From contig NZ_JAAVLX010000004.1 of assembly GCF_013114825.1 (NCBI RefSeq), positions 62,001 to 126,000 of the forward strand: DNA of 64,000 nt, written 5' to 3'. The position numbers were made by a program, and so were the translations under genes. Shown here piece after piece: positions 33,856 through 43,696 of this stretch (the stretch's first letter is position 1; each line of letters begins with the position of its first letter). The notes beneath the pieces are model-generated. The model was given only the letters and a program-made list of their open reading frames with translations, was not told the origin of the DNA and did no database searches. The stretch is from Bradyrhizobium australiense (GTDB taxonomy: Bacteria > Pseudomonadota > Alphaproteobacteria > Rhizobiales > Xanthobacteraceae).

Positions 33856-34782
33856 ATGAGCCCACGCATTTCCTGGGAAGGCGTCTTCCCGGCCGTCACC
33901 ACGCAGTTCAATGACGATCTGTCGCTCAATATCGATGCGACCGCAAAAGTCATGGACGGCCTGATCCGCGACGGCGTTTCCGGATTGATCGTTTGCGGGT
34001 CGGTCGGCGAGAACACCTCGCTGGAGCGCAAGGAAAAGGTCGCGATCATGGAAGCCGCGAAATCCGTTGCAGCGGGTCGCGTGCCCGTGCTGTGCGGCAT
34101 CGCCGAGTTCACCACCGACTTTGCCGTCGAGACCGCCAAGGAAGCGGCGCGCGTCGGCATCGATGGCGTCATGGTGATGCCCGCGCTGGTCTATTCCTCC
34201 AAGCCGCACGAGACCGCCGCACATTTCCGCGCCGTCGCCAGCGCGACCGATCTGCCGGTGATGCTCTACAACAATCCGCCGATCTACAAGAACGACGTGA
34301 CGCCGCACATTCTCGCGAGCCTCGCCGATGTCGAAACCGTCGTCTGCTTCAAGGATTCCTCCGGCGACACGCGGCGCTTCATCGACACCCGCAACATGGT
34401 CGGCGATCGCTTCGTGCTGTTCGCCGGCCTTGACGATGTCATCGTCGAGAGCGTCGCGATGGGCGCAGTCGGCTGGGTGTCGGGCATGTCGAATGCCTTC
34501 CCGCGTGAGGGCGAGACCTTGTTCCGCCTTGCCAAGGCGGGACGCTATGCCGAGGCGATGCCGCTCTACGAATGGTTCATGCCGCTGTTGCACCTCGATG
34601 CGCGCCCGGACCTCGTCCAGTGCATCAAGCTTTGCGAGCACATCATGGGCCGCGGTACCGCGTTGACGCGTCCGCCGCGGTTGGCGCTGCTGCCGCATGA
34701 GAAGGCAGAGATCGAGACCATGATGGCGAAAGCGTTGAATAACCGGCCGGTGCTCCCGAATGTCGGACTGAAAGCCGCGTAA
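33856..34782 (+). CDS. Dihydrodipicolinate synthase/N-acetylneuraminate lyase family protein
   Basis: TIM-barrel class I aldolase or dehydratase, 308 aa. The Schiff-base lysine is K166 in CFKDSSGD, and the catalytic tyrosine Y138 in LYNNPP; GSVGENTSL corresponds to the GTTGE substrate loop. It probably is not the biosynthetic DapA because it sits behind a TRAP importer under GntR control, where such enzymes cleave or dehydrate an imported sugar acid or hydroxyproline-type compound. The end is shared with the convergent HMG-CoA lyase gene through a small hairpin. Confidence 0.9.
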   Translation: MSPRISWEGVFPAVTTQFNDDLSLNIDATAKVMDGLIRDGVSGLIVCGSVGENTSLERKEKVAIMEAAKSVAAGRVPVLCGIAEFTTDFAVETAKEAARVGIDGVMVMPALVYSSKPHETAAHFRAVASATDLPVMLYNNPPIYKNDVTPHILASLADVETVVCFKDSSGDTRRFIDTRNMVGDRFVLFAGLDDVIVESVAMGAVGWVSGMSNAFPREGETLFRLAKAGRYAEAMPLYEWFMPLLHLDARPDLVQCIKLCEHIMGRGTALTRPPRLALLPHEKAEIETMMAKALNNRPVLPNVGLKAA

Positions 34783-34788
34783 GCGGCT
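34773..34788. terminator. Hairpin at convergent gene ends
   Basis: AGCCGC-GTAA-GCGGCT, 6-bp stem spanning the stop of the DapA-type gene and touching the stop of the opposing gene. No T tract; weak. Confidence 0.4.
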
Positions 34789-35695
34789 ACTTCCCTGCCC
34801 GCGCCTTCGCGTTCAACGCTGCCGCCACGCGGCTGACCGGCGGACGCCCGATCAGCCCACTGACGACATTTGTCGCCGCGACCAGCTTGGATATGTCGAC
34901 GCCGGTTGCGATCCCCATGCCCTCGAGCATGTAGACCACATCCTCTGTCGCGACGTTACCCGTCGCGCCGGGGGCGTAGGGACAGCCGCCGAGGCCGCCG
35001 GCGGCGGAATCGATCACGCGGCAGCCTTCCTCCATCCCGGCATAGAGATTGGCGAGCGCCTGCCCATAGGTGTCGTGGAAATGCATGGCCAGATTGGCCC
35101 TCGGGACGTGGCCGGCAACTGCGCGCAGAAGCTGCCGCGCTTTCAGCGGCGTGCCGACGCCGATAGTGTCGCCGAGCGAGATTTCGTAGCAGCCGAGATC
35201 CCACAGCATTTTTGCGACGTCGACGACCGCCTGCGGCTTGATCTCGCCCTCATAGGGGCAGCCGAGCACGGTGGAGATGTAGCCGCGCACCCGGACGCCA
35301 TCCGCCTTGGCGCGGGCCAGCACCGGCTTGAATCGCTCGATCGATTCCGCGATGGAGCAATTGATATTGGCGCGCGAAAAGCTTTCCGACGCGGCGGCGA
35401 ACACGGCAATCAGCCTGGCGCCCGCTGCCTGCGAAGCCTCGTATCCCTTCTCGTTGGGTACCAGCACCGGCAGTTCGCAATCCATATGGTGGCTGACACT
35501 TTGCAGCACTTCGGCCGAGCCCACCATCTGCGGAATCGCCTTGGGCGAGACGAACGCGCCGACTTCCACCGCCTTGAGCCCGGCGCCGATCAACGCCTCG
35601 ATGAAGGCGATCCGGTCGGCGACGCTGATCGGGGTTTTCTCGTTCTGCAGCCCGTCGCGCGGGCCGACCTCGACAATGTGGACGCGGTCGCTCAT
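34787..35695 (-). CDS. hmgL: Hydroxymethylglutaryl-CoA lyase
   Basis: Splits HMG-CoA into acetoacetate and acetyl-CoA, the last step of leucine breakdown. 302 aa from ATG 35695, which overlaps the stop of the biotin carboxylase gene (ATGA); longer reading upstream is arginine-rich shadow. TIM-barrel metal and substrate motif VEVGPRDGLQNE at the N-terminus, and the signature AAGGLGGCPYAPGATGNVAT with the catalytic cysteine. The metal-binding histidines are in AMHFHDTYGQ. Last gene of the mccB-mccA-hmgL run. Confidence 0.94.
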   Translation of the reverse strand: MSDRVHIVEVGPRDGLQNEKTPISVADRIAFIEALIGAGLKAVEVGAFVSPKAIPQMVGSAEVLQSVSHHMDCELPVLVPNEKGYEASQAAGARLIAVFAAASESFSRANINCSIAESIERFKPVLARAKADGVRVRGYISTVLGCPYEGEIKPQAVVDVAKMLWDLGCYEISLGDTIGVGTPLKARQLLRAVAGHVPRANLAMHFHDTYGQALANLYAGMEEGCRVIDSAAGGLGGCPYAPGATGNVATEDVVYMLEGMGIATGVDISKLVAATNVVSGLIGRPPVSRVAAALNAKARAGK

Positions 35696-37701
35696 GATGC
35701 CGCCGCCGGTTCGATTTCGGCGAGCTCGACGCCTTCGCCGACGATATCGCCGACCTTGCACCTGATTTTCGTCAACACGCCCGCAAAGGGCGCGCGCAGG
35801 GTCTGCTCCATCTTCATGACTTCCAGCGTCAGGATCGCCGCGCCCTTCTCCAGCGTCGCGCCTTCCTCGGCCAGCAGCGCCACCACGGTCCCCGGCAGCG
35901 GCGCTACGATCTTGTCCTCGCCAACCAGCTCCTCGGTCTCGCCGCCGAACGGATCGACCCAATGCAGGTCAAAGCGGCCGTTCCGGGTGCGCAAATAAAG
36001 CTCATGGCCTTCGATCACGGCCGTGACGCGCGATTTTACGCCGTCGATCGTCAGGTCAAAGCTACCGACATCAATGGGCGAGGTCGTAAAAACGAACTCA
36101 TGCTTGCCGATGGTCAGTTTCGACGGACCGTCGCCATAGTGCAGCGTCACCTTGTGTTCGCCGCCCTGCCCCTGACGGAACGAGAACACCCGCTTCCGCT
36201 CGCCAACCGGCATCCAGCCGAACGTCTGCCAGGGCGAATGCGCTTCCTTGCGCGCGACGTTCTGCTCATCGACAACGATCGCCGCTACCGCGGCGCAAAG
36301 CTCGAGATCCCCTGCTGGCCCGGCGGATTCCGTCAGCTTCTTCAACTCGCGCTCGATGAAGCCGGTGTCGATGGTGTTGGCGCGAACGCTCGGATGTGTC
36401 ACCAGCGCCGACAGGAACGGTATGTTGGTGACGATGCCTCGGATGTCAGTCTCTTCCAGCCCGCGGTTGAGCCGCTCGATCGCCGCCTGCCGGGTCGGCG
36501 CCCAAGCGATCACTTTTGCTAGCATGGCATCGTAGTAAGGCGACACCGCATCGCCGTCGCGATAACCGGCGTCGATGCGCAGGCCGTCGACGGCGTGGGG
36601 CGTACGCCAGGTCCTGATCCGGCCGACCGAGGGCATAAAATTCTTCTGCGGATTTTCGGCATAAACCCGCGCCTCGATGGCGTGGCCGTTCAGCTTGATT
36701 TCATCCTGCGCCAGCGGCAGCTTTTCCCCGAACGCGACCCGTAACTGCCATTCGACGAGATCGACGCCGGTAATGAGCTCGGTCACGGGATGTTCGACCT
36801 GCAGGCGGGTGTTCATTTCGATGAAGAACACTTCTTTGCCGTCGGAAACGAATTCGATGGTGCCGGCGCCGACATAGTTCACGGCGGCCGCTGCCTTGCG
36901 CGCGGCGGCGCAGACTGCTTCGCGTTGCTTGGCGTCGAGCGTCGGTGACGGCGCCTCCTCGATCACCTTCTGGTGCCGCCGCTGCAGCGTGCATTCGCGC
37001 TCCCAGAGCGAGAGCAGATTGCCATGGCTGTCGCCGACGATCTGCACCTCGATGTGTCGGGGGTTTTGCACGAATTTTTCGATTAGCATGCGATCGTCGC
37101 CGAACGCCGCCTTGGCCTCGCGCTTGGCGCTGACGATCGCCGCCGCAAGCTCGCCGGCCGAATTGACCACGCGCATGCCGCGCCCGCCGCCGCCGGCGGA
37201 CGCTTTCACCAGCACGGGAAAACCGATCGCATCAGCGGCTTTTGCAAGTATCGCCTCGTCCTGGGACTCGCCGTGATAGCCTGATACCAGCGGCACGCCA
37301 GCCTTTTCCATCAGCGCTTTCGAGCCGGACTTTGAGCCCATCGCCGTCATCATCTCGGCGGTAGGCCCGACGAACACCAGCCCGGCATTCAGACAGGCCT
37401 GCGCGAATTCGGCATTTTCAGACAGAAAACCGTAGCCGGGATGCACGGCCTCGGCGCCGGTCTGGCGCGCGGATTCGATCACGCGGTCGATATTGAGATA
37501 GCTGTCGCGCGCCCGCGCCGGTCCGAGCAGCACGGCCTCATCGGCCATGGCGACATGCATGGCGTCGCGGTCGGCCTCGGAATAGACGGCGACGGTGCGC
37601 AGCCCCATGGCACGCGCGGAGCGGATCACACGGCAGGCGATCTCGCCGCGGTTGGCGATCAGGAGGGTGCGAAAGCGCCGGTAAAGTTTCGAGCGGTCCA
37701 T
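35692..37701 (-). CDS. mccA: Methylcrotonoyl-CoA carboxylase biotin-containing subunit
   Basis: Carboxylates biotin for 3-methylcrotonyl-CoA carboxylase; 669 aa from ATG 37701. Biotin carboxylase domain (about 8-455) with LLIANRGEIACRVIRSARAM, the ATP-grasp loop KASAGGGGRGMRVV and EMNTRLQVEHPVTE. A linker domain and a C-terminal biotinyl domain follow; the biotin lysine is K630 in EVMKMEQ, where EAMKM is usual. It could in principle serve another acyl-CoA, but the neighbours (mccB, hmgL, ivd) point to leucine catabolism. Confidence 0.94.
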   Translation of the reverse strand: MDRSKLYRRFRTLLIANRGEIACRVIRSARAMGLRTVAVYSEADRDAMHVAMADEAVLLGPARARDSYLNIDRVIESARQTGAEAVHPGYGFLSENAEFAQACLNAGLVFVGPTAEMMTAMGSKSGSKALMEKAGVPLVSGYHGESQDEAILAKAADAIGFPVLVKASAGGGGRGMRVVNSAGELAAAIVSAKREAKAAFGDDRMLIEKFVQNPRHIEVQIVGDSHGNLLSLWERECTLQRRHQKVIEEAPSPTLDAKQREAVCAAARKAAAAVNYVGAGTIEFVSDGKEVFFIEMNTRLQVEHPVTELITGVDLVEWQLRVAFGEKLPLAQDEIKLNGHAIEARVYAENPQKNFMPSVGRIRTWRTPHAVDGLRIDAGYRDGDAVSPYYDAMLAKVIAWAPTRQAAIERLNRGLEETDIRGIVTNIPFLSALVTHPSVRANTIDTGFIERELKKLTESAGPAGDLELCAAVAAIVVDEQNVARKEAHSPWQTFGWMPVGERKRVFSFRQGQGGEHKVTLHYGDGPSKLTIGKHEFVFTTSPIDVGSFDLTIDGVKSRVTAVIEGHELYLRTRNGRFDLHWVDPFGGETEELVGEDKIVAPLPGTVVALLAEEGATLEKGAAILTLEVMKMEQTLRAPFAGVLTKIRCKVGDIVGEGVELAEIEPAAAS

Positions 37702-37703
37702 CG

Positions 37704-39308
37704 TCACATCCTGAACAGGCCAAACTTCGTGGGTTCGATTGGCGCATTGGCCGCCGCCGACAAGCCAAGGCCGAGCACCAGCCGCGTGTCGGCAGGATCG
37801 ATGACGCCGTCGTCCCACAGCCGCGCGGTGGCATAATACGGATTGCCCTGGCTTTCATACTGAGCACGGATCGGCGCGCGGAATTTCTCTTCCTCTTCCG
37901 CCGACCAGGTCTCGCCCTTGGCCTCGATATTGTCGCGACGGACCTGGCTCAGCACCATCGAAGCCTGCTCGCCCCCCATCACCGAGATGCGGGCATTTGG
38001 CCACAGCCAGAGAAAACGCGGAGAGTACGAGCGCCCGCACATGCCGTAATTGCCCGCGCCATAGGAGCCGCCGATCACCACCGTGAATTTCGGCACGCCA
38101 GCGGTGGCGACCGCCGTCACCAGCTTGGCGCCATCGCGCGCGATACCGCCGGCCTCGTATTTCTTGCCGACCATGAAGCCGGTGATGTTCTGCAGGAACA
38201 CCAGCGGGATGTTGCGCTGGCAGCACAGCTCGATGAAGTGCGCACCTTTAAGCGAGCTCTCGCTGAACAGGATGCCATTGTTGGCGATGATCCCGACCGG
38301 ATAGCCCCAGATGTGCGCAAAACCGCAAATCAGCGTCGTGCCGTAGAGCTTCTTGAATTCGTCAAACTCCGAGCCGTCGACGATCCGCGCGATGATATCG
38401 TGCACGTCGAACGGTTTTCTGCCGTCGGCGGAGACGACGCCGTAAATGTCCTCGGCGGGAAACAGCGGCTCCCGCGGCTCGCGCATGTTCAGCACCGCGC
38501 GCGTCGGCTGCTTCAGCGTGGCGACGATGCGCCGGGCGATCCCGATCGCATGGGCATCATTCTGTGCATAGTGGTCGGTGACGCCGGAGTGGCGGGAGTG
38601 CACGTCGGCGCCGCCCAGCTCCTCGGCGGAAACCACCTCGCCTGTCGCCGCCTTCACCAGCGGCGGTCCGCCGAGGAAGATGGTGCCCTGGTTGCGCACG
38701 ATGATGCTCTCGTCCGACATCGCCGGCACATAGGCCCCGCCTGCGGTGCACGAGCCCATTACGATTGCGATCTGCGGAATGCCCTGGGAAGACATCTGCG
38801 CCTGGTTGTAGAAGATGCGGCCGAAATGCCGCTCGTCCGGAAAGATCTCGTCCTGCATCGGCAGGAAAGCACCGCCGGAATCGACCATATAGACGCAGGG
38901 CAGATTGTTCTGCCGCGCGATGTCTTGCGCGCGCAGATGCTTCTTCACGGTCATTGGGTAATACGTGCCGCCCTTAATGGTTGCGTCGTTGGCGACGATG
39001 ACGCATTCGCGGCCCGAAATGCGTCCCACCCCGGTAATGACGCTGGCGGAATGGACATCGCCGCCGTAGAGGCCGTTGGCGGCGAGCGGTGACAATTCGA
39101 GAAAGGCGGTGCCGGGATCGACCAGCAGATCGACGCGTTCGCGCGCCAGCATCTTGCCGCGCGAGGTATGCCGCTTGCGCGACGCCTCGCCGCCGCCGCC
39201 GGAGACCACCTTCAGCTTCTCGCGCAGTTCGGCCACGAGACTACCCATCACGTCGGCATTGCGGGCGAACTCTTGGGATGCGGGATCGATGGTGGAATGA
39301 AGCGGCAT
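37704..39308 (-). CDS. mccB: Methylcrotonoyl-CoA carboxylase carboxyltransferase subunit
   Basis: Carboxyltransferase half of the enzyme, 534 aa. N-terminal crotonase-like half with [20 protein letters not shown] and [21 protein letters not shown]-terminal half with [20 protein letters not shown] and [20 protein letters not shown], which are typical of MCC beta rather than propionyl-CoA carboxylase. The gene is 2 nt from mccA and 102 nt from ivd. Confidence 0.95.
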   Translation of the reverse strand: MPLHSTIDPASQEFARNADVMGSLVAELREKLKVVSGGGGEASRKRHTSRGKMLARERVDLLVDPGTAFLELSPLAANGLYGGDVHSASVITGVGRISGRECVIVANDATIKGGTYYPMTVKKHLRAQDIARQNNLPCVYMVDSGGAFLPMQDEIFPDERHFGRIFYNQAQMSSQGIPQIAIVMGSCTAGGAYVPAMSDESIIVRNQGTIFLGGPPLVKAATGEVVSAEELGGADVHSRHSGVTDHYAQNDAHAIGIARRIVATLKQPTRAVLNMREPREPLFPAEDIYGVVSADGRKPFDVHDIIARIVDGSEFDEFKKLYGTTLICGFAHIWGYPVGIIANNGILFSESSLKGAHFIELCCQRNIPLVFLQNITGFMVGKKYEAGGIARDGAKLVTAVATAGVPKFTVVIGGSYGAGNYGMCGRSYSPRFLWLWPNARISVMGGEQASMVLSQVRRDNIEAKGETWSAEEEEKFRAPIRAQYESQGNPYYATARLWDDGVIDPADTRLVLGLGLSAAANAPIEPTKFGLFRM

Positions 39309-39410
39309 GATCGGCGTTTTCTTTGGGTGCTCAGGAGCCGTTGAGATGGTCGGAACTGCGCCTTCGAAGGGGACGCGACAGCCTGTACCATCTTCGGCCG
39401 AATGTGAAGT

Positions 39411-40586
39411 TCAGGCGGTCTTTTCGAACAGCTCCCGTCCGATCAGCATCCGGCGGATTTCGCTGGTGCCGGCGCCGATTTCATAGAGTTTGGCGTCGCG
39501 CAAGAGACGCCCGGTCGGGTAGTCGTTGATATAGCCGTTGCCGCCGAGCAACTGGATCGCGTCGAGCGCGCACTGCGTCGCCTTCTCGGCGGCATAGAGA
39601 ATCGCACCGGCCGCATCCTCCCGCGTGGTCTCCCCGCGATCGCAGGCTTTTGCAACCGCGTAGACATAGGCCCGTGACGCGTTCATCGTGGTGTACATGT
39701 CGGCGATCTTGCCCTGCACCAGTTGAAAGGAGCCGATCGGCTCGCCGAACTGCTTGCGCTCGTGTACGTAGGGCAACACCACGTCCATGCAGGCCTGCAT
39801 GATGCCGATCGGGCCGGCCGCCAGCACCGCGCGCTCATAGTCGAGGCCGCTCATGAGCACGTTGACGCCGCGGCCGACCTCGCTCAGCACATTCTCTTCG
39901 GGAACTTCGCAATCCTCGAACAGCAGTTCGCAGGTATCGGAGCCGCGCATGCCGAGCTTGTCGAGTTTCTGCGCGGTGGAAAATCCCTTCATGCCCTTTT
40001 CGATGAGGAAGGCGGTGATGCCGCGCGGGCCAGCATTGGCGTCGGTCCTGGCGTAGACCACCAGCGTGTCGGCCACGGGGCCGTTGGTGATCCACATCTT
40101 GTTGCCGTTCAGCACAAAGCGGTCGCCCTTTTTGTCAGCGCGGGTTTTCATTGAGACCACGTCGCTGCCGGCGCCCGGCTCCGACATCGCCAGCGAGCCG
40201 ACATGCTCGCCCGAGATCAGCTTGGGCAAATACTTCCGTTTCTGCGCCTCATTGCCGTTACGGCGGATCTGGTTGACGCAGAGGTTGGAATGCGCGCCAT
40301 AGGACAGGCCGACGGAGGCTGACGCCCGCGAGATTTCTTCCAGTGCGATGCAGTGCTCGAGATAGCCGAGCCCGGCGCCGCCATATTCCTCTTCCACCGT
40401 GATGCCGTGCAGGCCGAGCGCGCCGATCTTCGGCCAGAGGTCGCGCGGAAACTGATTGCTGCGATCGATTTCGGCCGCGCGCGGCGCGATCTCGTTTTGC
40501 GAGAATGAGTGTACCGTCTCGCGAATTGCGTCCGCGGTTTCGCCAAGATCGAAGTTGAGAAGCAGCGCCCTGTTTGAGGCCATCAT
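39411..40586 (-). CDS. ivd: Isovaleryl-CoA dehydrogenase
   Basis: FAD-dependent acyl-CoA dehydrogenase, 391 aa, making 3-methylcrotonyl-CoA from isovaleryl-CoA. Signatures: [14 protein letters not shown] and [20 protein letters not shown]. The likely catalytic base is E251 in [16 protein letters not shown], the position used by isovaleryl-CoA dehydrogenases and not the one used by short-chain types. First gene of the leucine operon; divergent from a TetR regulator. Confidence 0.94.
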   Translation of the reverse strand: MMASNRALLLNFDLGETADAIRETVHSFSQNEIAPRAAEIDRSNQFPRDLWPKIGALGLHGITVEEEYGGAGLGYLEHCIALEEISRASASVGLSYGAHSNLCVNQIRRNGNEAQKRKYLPKLISGEHVGSLAMSEPGAGSDVVSMKTRADKKGDRFVLNGNKMWITNGPVADTLVVYARTDANAGPRGITAFLIEKGMKGFSTAQKLDKLGMRGSDTCELLFEDCEVPEENVLSEVGRGVNVLMSGLDYERAVLAAGPIGIMQACMDVVLPYVHERKQFGEPIGSFQLVQGKIADMYTTMNASRAYVYAVAKACDRGETTREDAAGAILYAAEKATQCALDAIQLLGGNGYINDYPTGRLLRDAKLYEIGAGTSEIRRMLIGRELFEKTA

Positions 40587-40608
40587 TTCCCCCGATGTCT
40601 TTGGAATT

Positions 40609-40624
40609 AAACGATCATACGTTT
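40609..40624. promoter_or_regulatory. Putative TetR operator
   Basis: AAACG-ATCATA-CGTTT, 5-bp arms with a 6-bp spacer, 23 nt upstream of ivd in the divergent ivd/TetR region. A related half, ATACGATCG, lies at about 40710. Inferred from position and symmetry only. Confidence 0.4.
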
Positions 40625-40764
40625 TTTTAACAGCATCGCAAGCGGAACCTGTTACGGCGCAAATGAGTGCAGCACGCGATTGAAATTACTATCTTTTCGT
40701 GTCACAATTATACGATCGCTTGCTCGTTTCCGCGGCGATGAACGCCCCACATCCATGAGGCTCA

Positions 40765-41433
40765 ATGGCGCGAACGATCGGCTCACACGGCCCCAGCACG
40801 ATGGAGGCGATCCGCAAGGCCGGGCTGCGCCTGATCTTCGAGCACGGTTACGCGGCGATGAGCCTGCGCCAGCTTGCGGCTGAAGTCGGGATACAGTCGG
40901 GCTCGCTCTACAACCACATCTCGACCAAGCAGGAATTGCTGTTCGTGCTGGTACGGGACCACATCAACGAGCTGTTGCGCCAGCTCGATCGTGCCCTGCA
41001 GGGGAAGCAACAGCCGGCCGACAAGCTCCGTGCCTTCGTCGCGTTTCACGTCAGCTACCACATGACCAGGAAGCGCGAGGTCTTCATCGCCAATTCCGAG
41101 CTGCGAAGCCTGGAGCCGAAGAACTACGAGGCGATCGTGGCGCTGCGCGGCGCCTATGAGCGGCGGCTGGCGGAAATTCTCAGCCAGGGCGTGGCCGAAG
41201 GCGAATTCGAAGTCGTGGACATCCAGGTGGCGACCTTTGCGATCCTGTCGCTCCTGACCGGCCTCACGGCCTGGTATCGGCCCGGCGGGAGGCTCACCAA
41301 GGAGGCGATCGTCGCCGCCCATGAGAAGCTGGTGCTATCGGGCGTCGCCCCGGGCGCGACGCCTGAGCGGGCGCGAACCAGGCGTGCGCCCTCCCCTGAC
41401 GTCACGGCTCGCGACAAGCCGGAGGGCGGATGA
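40765..41433 (+). CDS. TetR-family transcriptional regulator
   Basis: Repressor-type regulator, 222 aa. The N-terminal helix-turn-helix (about 12-58) reads AGLRLIFEHGYAAMSLRQLA and IQSGSLYNHISTKQELLFVL. The C-terminal ligand domain resembles regulators of acyl-CoA metabolism, and the last 25 residues are a basic disordered tail. It is divergent from ivd, so it is the likely regulator of ivd-mccBA-hmgL. In many proteobacteria that operon is controlled by a MerR-type LiuR; here a TetR protein holds the position. Confidence 0.9.
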   Translation: MARTIGSHGPSTMEAIRKAGLRLIFEHGYAAMSLRQLAAEVGIQSGSLYNHISTKQELLFVLVRDHINELLRQLDRALQGKQQPADKLRAFVAFHVSYHMTRKREVFIANSELRSLEPKNYEAIVALRGAYERRLAEILSQGVAEGEFEVVDIQVATFAILSLLTGLTAWYRPGGRLTKEAIVAAHEKLVLSGVAPGATPERARTRRAPSPDVTARDKPEGG

Positions 41434-41440
41434 GGTGCCG

Positions 41441-41938
41441 ATGACGGAACGTCAATCCCTTGATGAATTCGACCTGAAAATCCTGTCCGAGTTGCAGAGG
41501 GATGGCCGCATCCGCAACAATGAACTGGCTGACAGGGTTGGCCTCTCGGAGCCTCCGTGCCGGCGGCGCGTTCGGTCGTTGCGCGAGCGCGGCTATGTCA
41601 GCGCTATCAGAGCCACGCTCGACGAAAAGCTGCTGGGTTACGAGGTTATTTCCTATGTATTGATTCAGTTGCAGAGCCAGGCTCAGGCGACGTTGCAGGC
41701 GTTCGAAAAATCGATCGCGGCAATACCGCTGGTCCAGCAGAGCTGGCGCATTTCGGGCGACGCCGACTATCTGCTCAAATGCGTGGCGCGAAACGTCGAG
41801 GGCATGCACCAGCAGCTTCTGCAATTTTCAGCGATGCCCGAGGTCCGCAACATCAGGACCTTCCCGGTGCTTGGCGTCGCCAAGGATGAGCCGCTGCCGC
41901 TACCCGGCGATCCCTCGGCATCTGACCCGGCACAATAG
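41441..41938 (+). CDS. Lrp/AsnC-family transcriptional regulator
   Basis: Feast/famine regulator, 165 aa, ATG 41441 with GGAGGGCGG upstream inside the end of the TetR gene. N-terminal HTH with LDEFDLKILSELQRDGRIRN and LADRVGLSEPPCRRRVRSL; the C-terminal RAM domain includes SWRISGDADYLLKCVARN. It follows the TetR gene by 7 nt, so the two are probably co-transcribed. Amino-acid sensing would suit a leucine catabolic locus. Confidence 0.92.
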   Translation: MTERQSLDEFDLKILSELQRDGRIRNNELADRVGLSEPPCRRRVRSLRERGYVSAIRATLDEKLLGYEVISYVLIQLQSQAQATLQAFEKSIAAIPLVQQSWRISGDADYLLKCVARNVEGMHQQLLQFSAMPEVRNIRTFPVLGVAKDEPLPLPGDPSASDPAQ

Positions 41939-41987
41939 CCCTCGCCCGCAACGCCTCGCGCGGCTGCAAAGCGGGCCTGCCAGGCTC

Positions 41988-42293
41988 CTAATGAGTCCAG
42001 GGCTCGACGCGCTTGAAGGCGAAATTATCGGCGTAAGCGGCCGGCCGGCGCGCCGAATCCTTGGGCTCAATCACCTGATAGGCAATGCCCTTGCGCTCGC
42101 AATAGGCGATCGCGTCTTCCTTGGTGTCGAACCGTAAGGTGAGCTGCTGCTTCATGTCGGAGGACGAGGTCCAGCCCATCAGGGGCTCGATCGCCCGGGG
42201 CTGCTCGGGCTCGTAATCGAGCTGCCATTCCTGGGTCTTGGCCCTTCCCGATTGCATCGCGTTTTTGGCAGGCTTGAAAATGCGGGCGGTCAT
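41988..42293 (-). CDS. NDUFS4-like NADH dehydrogenase accessory subunit
   Basis: Homologue of the mitochondrial complex I subunit NDUFS4 (ETC complex I subunit family), 101 aa. Match: TARIFKPAKNAMQSGRAKTQ, LMGWTSSSDMKQQLTLRFDT and YADNFAFKRVEPWTH, which is the conserved end. It is a peripheral subunit on the matrix/cytoplasmic side, found in alphaproteobacteria and mitochondria. It stands alone, not in a nuo operon, as is usual. Confidence 0.92.
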   Translation of the reverse strand: MTARIFKPAKNAMQSGRAKTQEWQLDYEPEQPRAIEPLMGWTSSSDMKQQLTLRFDTKEDAIAYCERKGIAYQVIEPKDSARRPAAYADNFAFKRVEPWTH

Positions 42294-42522
42294 TGGATGG
42301 TCGGGTCCTCAAGCGGTATGCGACATGGAAGCGTTTGGTGGAAACGGTCGGGATAGTATAGAGACACCTTTCAGGAATTTGATCGGTGATTCCAGAAACC
42401 CGGATGTACCATTTTCGTACCGGTATAGTCATTATGCCGTACTGTGACAATCTAGGGCTATCCAGCGCCCGGGACCCTGTCCTGCGGCGCGATCTCCCCG
42501 AAAGCATCACGAAGCGGCGCCC

Positions 42523-43671
42523 ATGAAAATCAACGCCACCCTGCCAGACAAAGGACGCGACCTCCGGCTCGACCTGTTTCGCGGGGTCGCGAATTGGGCG
42601 ATCTATCTGGACCATATCCCCGACAATATCGTGAACTGGATCACCACCCGCAATTACGGGTTTTCCGACGCCGCTGACCTGTTCGTTTTCATTTCCGGCT
42701 ATACCGCCTCCTTCGTCTACGCCCGGATGATGCTGGAGCGCGGTTTCATCGTCGGCGCCACGCGGCTGACCAAGCGCGTCTGGCAGCTCTATGTCGCCCA
42801 TATCATCCTGTTCGTGATCTATATCGCCTCGATCAGTTATCTTGCATTGCGCTTTGGCGACTCGGAGCTGGTCAATGACTTCAACGTCGTCGGCCTGATC
42901 GATAACGCAACCGAAACGCTGCGGCAGGGACTGTTCCTGAAGTTCAAGCCGGTCAATCTGGACGTGCTGCCGCTCTACATCGTGCTGATGGGCCTGTTCC
43001 CGCCGGTGTTGTGGATCATGCTGCGCCAGCCCAACTGGACCATGCTGGCCGCGATCGTGCTGTGGTTGGTGTCCCGTCAAACCGGCTGGAACCTGCCGGC
43101 CTACCCGCAGGGCACCTGGTACTTCAACCCGTTCTGCTGGCAGGTGCTGTTCGTGTTCGGCGCGTGGTGCGCGCTCGGCGGTGCCCGCAAGAACCTCGCC
43201 ATCATCAACGCGCCGGTCACGCTGTATCTGTGCATCGGCTACCTGATCCTGGCGCTGGTCATGACTATGGCCGGCCGGTTTCCGACCTTCGGCGAGATGT
43301 TCCCGCATTGGCTGTATTCGATGTTCAACCCGAACGACAAGACCAACCTCGCGCCCTACCGCTTCCTGCATTTCGTGGCGATCGTGATCCTGGTGATCCG
43401 TTTCGTGCCGAAGGAATGGCCGGGGCTGGAGTGGAGGATCTTCGATCCGCTGGTGGTCTGCGGCCAGCAGTCGCTCGCCGTGTTCTGCGTCGGCGTGTTC
43501 CTGTCGTTCGTCGGCCATTTCGAACTGTCGATGAGCTCAGGCTCGCTGTTCGCGCAGATCTTCGTCAGCGTGACCGGCATCGCGATCATGACCATCGTGG
43601 CCTATTACATTTCCTGGTCGAAGCGGCAGGACAAGCCGCTGAAGACGCCGCCGGCGCCGAAAGCCGCCTGA
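42523..43671 (+). CDS. opgC: OpgC-domain membrane protein
   Basis: Integral membrane protein of 382 aa with about ten spans, OpgC family, which adds succinyl groups to osmoregulated periplasmic glucans. Family lines: LRLDLFRGVANWAIYLDHIP and NYGFSDAADLFVFISGYTAS, with FDPLVVCGQQSLAVFCVGVF near the C-terminus. Length and topology agree with an acyltransferase 3-like fold. The gene converges with a carbamoyltransferase gene 25 bp away, sharing a hairpin. Confidence 0.9.
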   Translation: MKINATLPDKGRDLRLDLFRGVANWAIYLDHIPDNIVNWITTRNYGFSDAADLFVFISGYTASFVYARMMLERGFIVGATRLTKRVWQLYVAHIILFVIYIASISYLALRFGDSELVNDFNVVGLIDNATETLRQGLFLKFKPVNLDVLPLYIVLMGLFPPVLWIMLRQPNWTMLAAIVLWLVSRQTGWNLPAYPQGTWYFNPFCWQVLFVFGAWCALGGARKNLAIINAPVTLYLCIGYLILALVMTMAGRFPTFGEMFPHWLYSMFNPNDKTNLAPYRFLHFVAIVILVIRFVPKEWPGLEWRIFDPLVVCGQQSLAVFCVGVFLSFVGHFELSMSSGSLFAQIFVSVTGIAIMTIVAYYISWSKRQDKPLKTPPAPKAA

Positions 43672-43682
43672 GCGGCTTTCGG
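43657..43682. terminator. Bidirectional hairpin terminator
   Basis: CCGAAAGCCGC-CTGA-GCGGCTTTCGG, perfect 11-bp stem that includes the opgC stop codon and lies 14 nt from the opposing stop. No long T tract. Confidence 0.6.
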
Positions 43683-43696
43683 TCCGAAACAAACGA

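Noticed and set aside
33469..34698. 409-codon minus-strand frame across the DapA-type gene
   Set aside because: Antisense shadow; no motif and no ribosome site.
42067..43518. 483-codon minus-strand frame across opgC
   Set aside because: Antisense shadow rich in Gln, His and Asp; opgC and the NDUFS4-like gene are clear.
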